From: Adiantum capillus-veneris
Taxonomy: Eukaryota > Streptophyta > Polypodiopsida > Polypodiales > Pteridaceae
NCBI GenBank assembly: GCA_014529385.2
Contig: CM043946.1
Span: forward strand, 20,576,577-20,640,576
Direction of reading: 5' to 3'
DNA: 64,000 bases
In this document: one piece after another, positions 57,185 to 64,000 of the stretch
Layout of the letters: every line of letters begins with the position of its first letter
How positions within the stretch are numbered: position 1 is the first letter of the stretch
Translations under genes and position numbers: made by a program
The notes under the pieces: model-generated
The model's input: the letters and a program-made list of their open reading frames with translations, nothing else
What the model was told of the DNA's origin: nothing
Databases searched by the model: none

Positions 57185-57328
57185 GGAGGAAGCCCGCCTC
57201 TGCAATTGTCGAATTGGCTAGAGCACATCTACACAATATACACTTATCACACAACAACGCCGAGAAAGGAGCGCCAGCACTGGCTGTAGCTGCGTAGACT
57301 TAATCCGCGGAAAGACACGATCGTTAAG

Positions 57329-57722
57329 ATGTCGCTTTCTGAAGAGGCACAGGTAACTCTCTCCTTTCTGAAGAGAGGAGGTTTGTTGCAGCTGTACAAA
57401 TGCATGTGAGATCATCTCAAGTTGGTTTTCATCCTGTGCTATGTGATTGAGTGAATGAAGGCTTGGTTGATGTGTGTTTTTGTAGCAACGCATCGTGGAG
57501 GGAGGGCGCAAGGGTGGGCAAGCGCGGGCGGAGCAGCTGGGCCACGAGGGATACCAGGAGATGGGGAGCAAGGGCGGCCAGGCACGCGCCCAGCAGATGG
57601 GCCGGGAGGGCTACCAGGAGATGGGTCGCAAGGGTGGTCTGGCCACCGACAACATGTCCGGCGGGGAAGCGGCCCAAGCCAAAGGCGTGGATATCGACGA
57701 GTCCAAATTCAGGACCAAATGA
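57329..57722 (+). CDS. Em-like group 1 LEA protein (LEA_5), two exons, 86 aa
   Basis: Exon 1 (57329-57352) encodes MSLSEEAQ. A phase-0 GT..AG intron follows (57353-57485, 133 bp). Exon 2 (57486-57722) encodes 78 residues and the stop. The product is very hydrophilic and Gly/Gln/Arg-rich. It holds two copies of the 20-residue group-1 LEA motif, at about 16-35 ([20 protein letters not shown]) and 36-55 ([20 protein letters not shown]), and the conserved C-terminus ([18 protein letters not shown], then a [10 protein letters not shown] ending). Em proteins are disordered hydrophilins that protect cells during desiccation, in seeds or, in seedless plants, in spores and dry tissue. The N-terminus is shorter than in typical angiosperm Em proteins. 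Exon 2 is GC-rich, unlike its surroundings. ABRE/RY and TATA motifs upstream support ABA-type control, and AATAAA at 57741-57746 is a likely polyadenylation signal. The start is chosen because it joins to the motif through canonical splice sites. Confidence 0.93.
57353..57485 (+). other. Em gene intron
   Basis: GTAACT donor, TTTTTGTAG acceptor, phase 0. Splicing is inferred from frame and protein similarity. Confidence 0.85.
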
Positions 57723-57779
57723 GTAGATATATAGCTGCTAAATAAATGTACAGTTCAGCTTGCGTAGCGAAATAGTATG

Positions 57780-58240
57780 TAGCACAGTAGCACTCACTAA
57801 TTTTGGTTATGCAATCCAAATGCGACTAATTTTGGTTATGCAGTGCAAATGCGACACCTCTCTCTCTCTCTCATAAGAAAAATCTTCCTACGATGTTACT
57901 CTCCCCCCCCCCCCCCCCCCCTCCCCCCCCCTTCCTACGTTGTGAAAATCTTATCCTCTCTCTATTATAATCTTATGGTTTTGCGCGTTCAAAAACTTGA
58001 TCCCATCTTGGTACACTCGTTCAAAAACTTGATCCCATCTTGGTACTCTAGTACACTAGTTTAACAGATGTGTAGAATACTAATCGGTTATTTAAACTAA
58101 TTGCTAATTGCTAATATAGTACGATTATTGTTATATAGCCATTTAGTTGCACCTAATCTAATTGTTAATTGCTAATATAGTACGATTATTGTTATATAGC
58201 CATTTAGTTGCACCTGCATGTACACATGATTTTATTCTAG
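57780..58240. repeat. short tandem duplications and poly-C/CT tract downstream of Em
   Basis: AATTTTGGTTATGCA repeats near 57798 and 57829. C-runs lie at 57903-57930. A 30-bp unit with AAAAACTTGATCCCATCTTG occurs twice (about 57991 and 58023). A unit of about 60 bp with GTACGATTATTGTTATATAG occurs twice (about 58118 and 58180). Confidence 0.8.
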
Positions 58241-59500
58241 TTGTTAGCTATGCACATCTTATTATGATTTTGCATAATGCCATCTCTCATGTGCATGTTG
58301 TGCACAATAAACCACATCAAATCGGGGAGGACTGTTTGCCTTGCTCTAGCCATGAGCCTCCTAGAAACATAGGATAAACCACATCAAATCGGGGAGGACT
58401 GTTTGCCTTGCTCTAGCCATGAGCCTCCTAGAAACATAGGATATGCATAATGAACTCATGTCTCCATGATAGAAACGCTCCAGCAAGCACGATTATAATC
58501 GTGTACTAACGCACATCAAATCAGGAGGACTGTTTGCCTTGCTCTAGCCATGAGCCTCCTAGAAACACAGGATATGCATAATGAACTCATGTCTCCATGA
58601 TAGAAACGCTCCAGCAAGCACGATTATAATCTTGTACTAACGCACAATGCCATCTCTCATGTTCATGTTGTGCACAATGATCCACATCAAATCGTACTAA
58701 CGCACAATGCCATCTCATGTTCATGTTGTTCATGTTGTGCACAATGATCCACATAAAATCATACTAACGCAAATGCCATCTCGTGTTCATGTTGTGCACA
58801 ATGATCCACATCATCATGCGAGAGAGCTCTTACTTGCTCTAGCCATGATCCTCCTCCTAGGAACATAGGATATGCATAATGAATATGTTTCATGTTGTGG
58901 ATCATTTATGTTGTGCACAATGATCCACATCATCGAGAGAGCTCTTACTTGCTCTAGCCATGATCCTCCTCCTAGGAACATAGGATATGTATAATGAATA
59001 TGTTTCCATGTACTAATGCACAATGCTATCTCTCATGTGCATGTTGTGCACAATGATCCACATCAAATCAAGGACTCTTCCTTCGACAAAAACAATCTAG
59101 AAAATACTCATCGTCATATCATGTTCATTGTACTAACGCACAATGCCATCTCATGTTCATGTTGTGCGCCCAATGCCATCTCTCGTGTTCATGTTGTGCA
59201 CAATGATCCACATAATCTAGAAAATATTCATCGCCATCTCCTGTTCATTGTACTAACGCACAATGCCATCTCATGTTCATGTTGTGCCGATGCCATCTCT
59301 CGTGTTCATGTTGTGCACAATGATCCACATCATATCGAGAGAGCTCTTACTTGCTCTATCCACGATCCTTCTCCAGAAACATAGGATATGCATAATGAAT
59401 ATGTTTCCATGTACTAATGCACAATGTTCTCTCATGTGCACAACAATGATCCACATCAAATCGAGGACTCTTCCTTTGACAAAAACAATCTAGCAAACAT
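58240..59500. repeat. complex array of diverged tandem repeats
   Basis: Units mix a CGCACAATGCCATCTCATGT block, a TTGTGCACAATGATCCACAT block and a CTTGCTCTAGCCATGATCCT block in varied combinations at least ten times. One 66-bp unit is directly doubled at 58312-58443. Apparent open frames with repeated HVHVVHND strings are by-products of the repeat, not a gene. Confidence 0.85.
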
Positions 59501-60600
59501 TCACTGTCAAAATAAAAAGAATCCACCAAGATTTCACTGCCAAAAATAGAAATCAACCAAAGATGACCATGGCACATCGCGTTTTTGTGATTGGCCATCC
59601 TCGATTCTATCAATTTTGATCGAAATTTGAGCTCCAATCTCTTACATATTGGTAGTATCCATCATCTAACGTCTTCACTCCTCCATCCACATTCTTAAGA
59701 GTAAGGAACTTTTTTTTGTGCTTACATCTTTGACCATAATACCTTTTCGTACATAGGAAAAAGATGTGATACCACCTCCTTGTAGATGATAGAAACTTGT
59801 TGATTTTGTTTTGTGCTTACATCTTTGACCATAACCTCTTTAACTTGTCATTTACATAGCTAGGAGTTGATCATAGCAGATAGAAGCTTGCTGATTTTGA
59901 ACATGTTCAACAGAGTTACTTACATGCCTTTTCGTACATAGGAAAAGGATGTGATACCACCTCCTTGTAGATGATAGAAACTTGTTGATTTTGAACATAT
60001 TTAACAAAGTTGATTTTGAACATATTCAACAAAATTACTTACATGCCTTTACTTGTTGATTTTGAACATATCTAACAAATTATATTCTTCCATGCCTTGC
60101 CCTAACACGAAATAGGTGTGAAACTTCTTTGTTACTTTTCGGTTGATCTTCCACCTCTTTGCCCTTCCTTCTAGTGCACCTTTGGATCTTCATGAATTCG
60201 AAGACCCGCACTTGCGATGAAAATTTCACCTAATTAATATTCTAACTTACCTTAAGGCTTTTGAAAGTCATGTTATTATGATGGTGAATGTGTAATGCAT
60301 GCAAATGATAGATCGGGGTACCTATATTTATTTATCTTAAACATTTCTCACAGAGAGCATGACCCTAGTTCACCTGATAACCTACATTTCTCTAGACCCT
60401 TTCAAAGGTCATGTCATTCTGATGGATATGCAACTAATGCATGCAAGTGATAAATGCAGGGGTGATCTTTTTTAAAAAAAGCAGCACCTTGGGCTTGCCA
60501 TTTTAGACCAATGCATCCCCTTATATAACTCGCTTTTAAATTCTCTATAAAATTTTCGCTTTTAACCTGCTTGCTTAGCAAATAATATATAAACTCACTA
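59501..60600. other. spacer with partial duplications, no gene seen
   Basis: GATGTGATACCACCTCCTTG and TAGATGATAGAAACTTGTTG recur near 59765 and 59949. A diverged pair around AATGCATGCAA lies near 60294 and 60434. No credible coding frame. Confidence 0.55.
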
Positions 60601-60633
60601 TTTTTGATTATGCAATCAAAATTCTCTCCCCCT

Positions 60634-60637
60634 CTCC

Positions 60638-60697
<60 letters not shown>
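60634..60697. repeat. CT then CA dinucleotide microsatellite
   Basis: CT repeats pass directly into CA repeats. Confidence 0.95.
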
Positions 60698-60700
<3 letters not shown>

Positions 60701-61805
60701 GTACACAATTGTTGTGGAATAGTTCCTACAATGTCCCTACCCTCTCTCGCTGTGCCTCTAAAAATAAGAGTCTTGGACGACATCTCTCTCTCTCTACAAT
60801 ATTTATTTTTGTGTAACACCCATATGCACAATATTCCATAGTCACAAAATTTGTGACTCCCTCGAGATACTTGTGCACAATCCTCTCTCTCTCTCCCCTT
60901 TCTTTTTGTGTGCATGCTCTTGTACACTAGTGAACACCTGTAGAATACTAATTGGTAATTATTGTATTTAATAGGATTATTGTTATTTGCCTATATAGTT
61001 TCATTGGGTACTTACTATCATATCATGGCAAACATCATTGTTGCAACGACAGTATTAATACAATACAACTCCCAAAACAATGCTAGTGTTGGCCAATTTT
61101 TCAAGAAATCCAAATAAATTAGAGAATCCTTTAACTAGGAAGACTACTCATGCCAATCATCCTTATCGGTGGGTTTCAAAGAGGCTCGTGAATTGTTTTT
61201 ATGTTTTGGAGAATTGTTTCATCTACACTTCACTACTACAATACTAAAAAATTTTAACAAAAGAATGCGAAAGTAGCCACTAATGGCAAAAACAAGCTAT
61301 CTATAGAGCATGGAAAATATGTGTTGGTAGTTATACATCTCACACTCCAATGATGCAAGTCTTTTATTACATGAACATGGATATGGACAAGAGTCTTATG
61401 AAGACAAAAATCTTATCGCTGTTTAAATGGGATGCCCAACTGTTTAAATGACAACCTTGGGAGTTTTAAGTACTTTTGCCTTAAGAGCCTAGTTAAAATA
61501 AAACATTTATTGCAATTGGGAATTACAGTTTGATTTTTAAGGTTGTAGAGCCCTTGAATGCCATATTTGACCTTTCAAAGAAATTGATGATTTTCTAGGA
61601 TTTTCCTTTGGAGGGATATATCAAAAAAAAAATCCCTTCTTGTGGAAGGGTTGTTAAAAGCAATATTTCTCTTGAAGGGCACTTCTTAGGTGCGTGGATT
61701 TAATTACAGTGAATTATTTGAATCTTGCAGATTGACATTTGATTTGGATCTTCAATGACAAAGATGGCAGAATACAAGACTTTGTGTTCTCCTAAGACAT
61801 TGTCT
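60698..61805. other. spacer, no gene seen
   Basis: AT-rich with short frames only. No repeat match noted inside the window. Confidence 0.5.
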
Positions 61806-62640
61806 GGATCTAGATGTGTGTGTTTCAAAAGTTGTAATATTGGTAGATTGGTAGTAAGAAGTTCATAAGACTATTTTGTTATGTTGAACAACCATTGCCA
61901 TAGATTTTATTTAGCATCTCAATTCTTTGAACCAAGTGTTCTTAGTTTGACATGGATCTAGATGTGTGTGTTTCAAAAGTTGCAATAATGGTAGATTGGT
62001 AGTAAGGAGTTCATAAGACTATTTGTTATGTTGAACAACCATTGCCATAGAGTTTATTTAGCATCTCAATTCTATGTACTAAGTGTTCTTAGTTTGACAT
62101 GTTGGTATAAAAAATAAAAGATTGTAACAATTTGTTTTTTCATTCATTGTTGTAAAAAAAATACAAACTATTAGAGTGGAGATTGATAATCACTACTCTT
62201 TCAATCAATTGTTTTGTACTTCAGTAGTTGAGTGGTGTCTCTATAAGCAGTGGATTTATAGTTTTTTATTTTAATAGAGCTTTAATCTTCTTATAGTCAT
62301 TCATTTTCAATATTGTTTGTGATATTTATTCAAGGAATTTTTTTAAATTATCTTTTTTTTGCCTTAAATCCTATATGGGAATCCGCCTAAAGTGGCACAT
62401 GGTTTGGTTTGAAATTGATCCTTATGCAAAGGGATGCTACCAAATATTTTACAAATTATCAATATATGTAAGATAGGGAGTTAGAATTTATTGCAACAAT
62501 GTTTGTATATAGAGGGGATGGTTAGTATGGAATGGATTGTATATAGAAGTTTTCTCTAATATGGGTGCACACGCGCAACATACCTCCATTACTAATAGTG
62601 AATTCCTTGGCCACTCAATGTGGCATTTTAGTTTGGATTT
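61806..62640. repeat. inverted-repeat arm, right copy, with internal 148-bp tandem duplication
   Basis: Diverged reverse complement of 40780-41496. Its first part is doubled in tandem (61806-61953 and 61954-62100, about 95% identical), a change absent from the left arm. Confidence 0.8.
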
Positions 62641-63634
62641 GAGCCCCATGTCATTCGCTATAGAAATTTAATAAATAACATTGTTTTGATGAAAAACTCT
62701 TGAGCTTATTATGTTCAAGGGGTTAGCTATGGGTTGTTGTTTGTTAATGTTTCTTCAATCTTAGCATTAATGGGGATGTACGACTTGTTAGAGTGCCTTG
62801 TGGATTGTGCCTATAGGAGTATGATAGGTTCCATCCTCGTAATTGGTTATGCTGGTGGGGTAGGCAGAAAGAGTTGATATGTTTTGATAGCTCAAAAGGT
62901 AATATCAAGAAGTATGTGAATTTGCCAATAGGCATCATTCATTAAGTTGCTCCATTTATCATAAATAACGAGAGTTATGATTAGCTATAGGCTTTATATA
63001 TGATCAAGTTGATGCTGATGTGAATGTCAAGGTGAAGGAATTGGTAATGCTAATGGGAGAAAGGCCAAGTAACTATGAAGAACAAGAGATCACCGAACAA
63101 GCTTTCGCTCGATGGTGGGAATTGAAACTTGCTAGGCAAGTAAATATTTGAAGACATGCATTTTTAATTCATGCAAGCCATGGGTGTTGACTTGCCTAAT
63201 GGTGGGTGAAACAAGAAGACAAAGTGTAATGCACCTAGCTAAAAGTGGCAATGTCTATTCGAATCTTCTTGTGAAGCTATACATATTTTTGGTAAAGAGC
63301 GACAATCCTTTCAGTGGAGTTGTCCTCGAGTGTTTGTTCATACGTCGAACGAAGTGGACCCGCCAACCTACAAGATATATGAAGGACAAGGAATGATGTT
63401 AGTGTATGTGAGCTTCATGTGTTGAAAATTGTAGCACTGTGATTGCATGGAGACTACCCAAGCTAGGATTTTGAAAACAGGGGGAGATTGCCTAACATTT
63501 GACCAACTTGCTTGAAAAACACCAACTAGTTCAAACACGGTGTCTTCAAGAGGACCCAAGAATGCTCGCAAAACTGTGAAGCATTTCATCAAAGATCTTG
63601 GTGTACCACACAGTCACACAAAGCCTGATGTTCG

Positions 63635-63637
<3 letters not shown>
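62641..63637 (+). pseudogene. short coding-like remnants, unidentified
   Basis: Two plus-strand stretches have protein-like composition: about 62818-62943 (YDRFHPRNWLCWWG..., ending NLPIGIIH, stop) and about 62995-63150 (containing GERPSNYEEQEITEQAFARW and ending RQVNI, stop). A weaker frame runs 63148-63396. They are too short and broken to identify, and may be the remains of a transposase or a host gene. Confidence 0.3.
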
Positions 63638-63693
<56 letters not shown>

Positions 63694-64000
63694 TGCACAA
63701 TAATTTCTCCTTAAACAATGGTTGTTGAGAACCAAAGGTGCATGAACTATGACGAGGTGTAGTAGATTTGCAGACGCGTATGCTGGTTGAGAGGTTGACG
63801 GGTTGAAAAAAAAAGGTAAAATAGAGACTATTTACTTGGTGAGCCCAATGTACTTTTTTACATTCTACAGCTAGGAGTTGGCCTCTTGGCATGATCTAGG
63901 CCATTGTTCGCCATTCTAATCATACTGCCAACAACGTCACAAAAAAGTAACTCATGGAGCTACTAAGAAAGATAACGACACTAAACAAGAAAGCTTCTTC
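63638..64000 (+). repeat. AG microsatellite plus dispersed repeat, copy 2 (runs off the window)
   Basis: About 27 AG units (63638-63691), then sequence matching 37957-38265 in the same orientation and continuing past the window end. Confidence 0.8.

Noticed and set aside
57429-57745. Other GC-rich frames over Em exon 2, on both strands
   Set aside because: The phase joined through GT..AG splicing gives a full LEA_5 protein with the known motif. The others are shadows of a GC-rich exon.
59016-59384. Frame with repeated HVHVVHND peptide
   Set aside because: It follows the tandem nucleotide array, drifts between phases and has no independent coding signal.

Overview
This is nuclear DNA from a land plant and is almost entirely a nest of transposable elements. 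Plant origin is supported by Ty3/gypsy and Ty1/copia retrotransposons with plant-type primer-binding sites, and by a spliced Em-type LEA gene with plant seed-promoter motifs. A large, repeat-rich genome such as a fern or lycophyte is possible, but the sequence does not prove it. No rRNA, CRISPR, bacterial or organellar genes were seen. The only feature that looks like a functional host gene is the Em gene at 57329-57722.

Left nest (1-34339). Positions 1-3376 are the decayed 3' end of a retroelement with its LTR. Element H (3521-34339) is a non-autonomous LTR element with LTRs of about 2 kb. Its 5' LTR is split by G1 (4729-18253), a Ty3/gypsy element with matching 5-bp target duplications, 576-bp LTRs that differ at one position and an open 3115-codon gag-pol frame. 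G1 is the youngest insertion and could be active. In the internal region of H, copia-1 (19154-29801, minus strand) interrupts a gag-like frame at its fourth codon. Copia-1 is itself interrupted by copia-2 (23500-28616, minus).

Middle (34340-41496). This is non-coding repeat DNA: a 113-bp AC array, minisatellites, three 101-bp tandem units with a hairpin of about 173-bp arms inserted in the third, an AG array, and one arm of an old inverted repeat.

Second nest (41497-55329). G2 is an old, broken Ty3/gypsy element on the minus strand. It carries a second RNase H domain downstream of integrase. It is interrupted by a 5'-truncated LINE (from about 42322), a probable tRNA-Arg-derived SINE, and copia-3 (44230-49346, plus), which is the same family as copia-2.

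Right side (55330-64000). The Em gene has a G-box and TATA promoter, and an 87-bp copy of that promoter lies 1.7 kb upstream with no gene behind it. Downstream are diverged tandem duplications, the second inverted-repeat arm, short coding-like remnants and a direct copy of the AG-array repeat from 37.9 kb.

The genes do not form a pathway. By-eye LTR divergence gives the order of events: G2 oldest, then H and copia-1 (about 7%), copia-2 (about 4%), copia-3 (about 2%) and G1 (about 0.2%).
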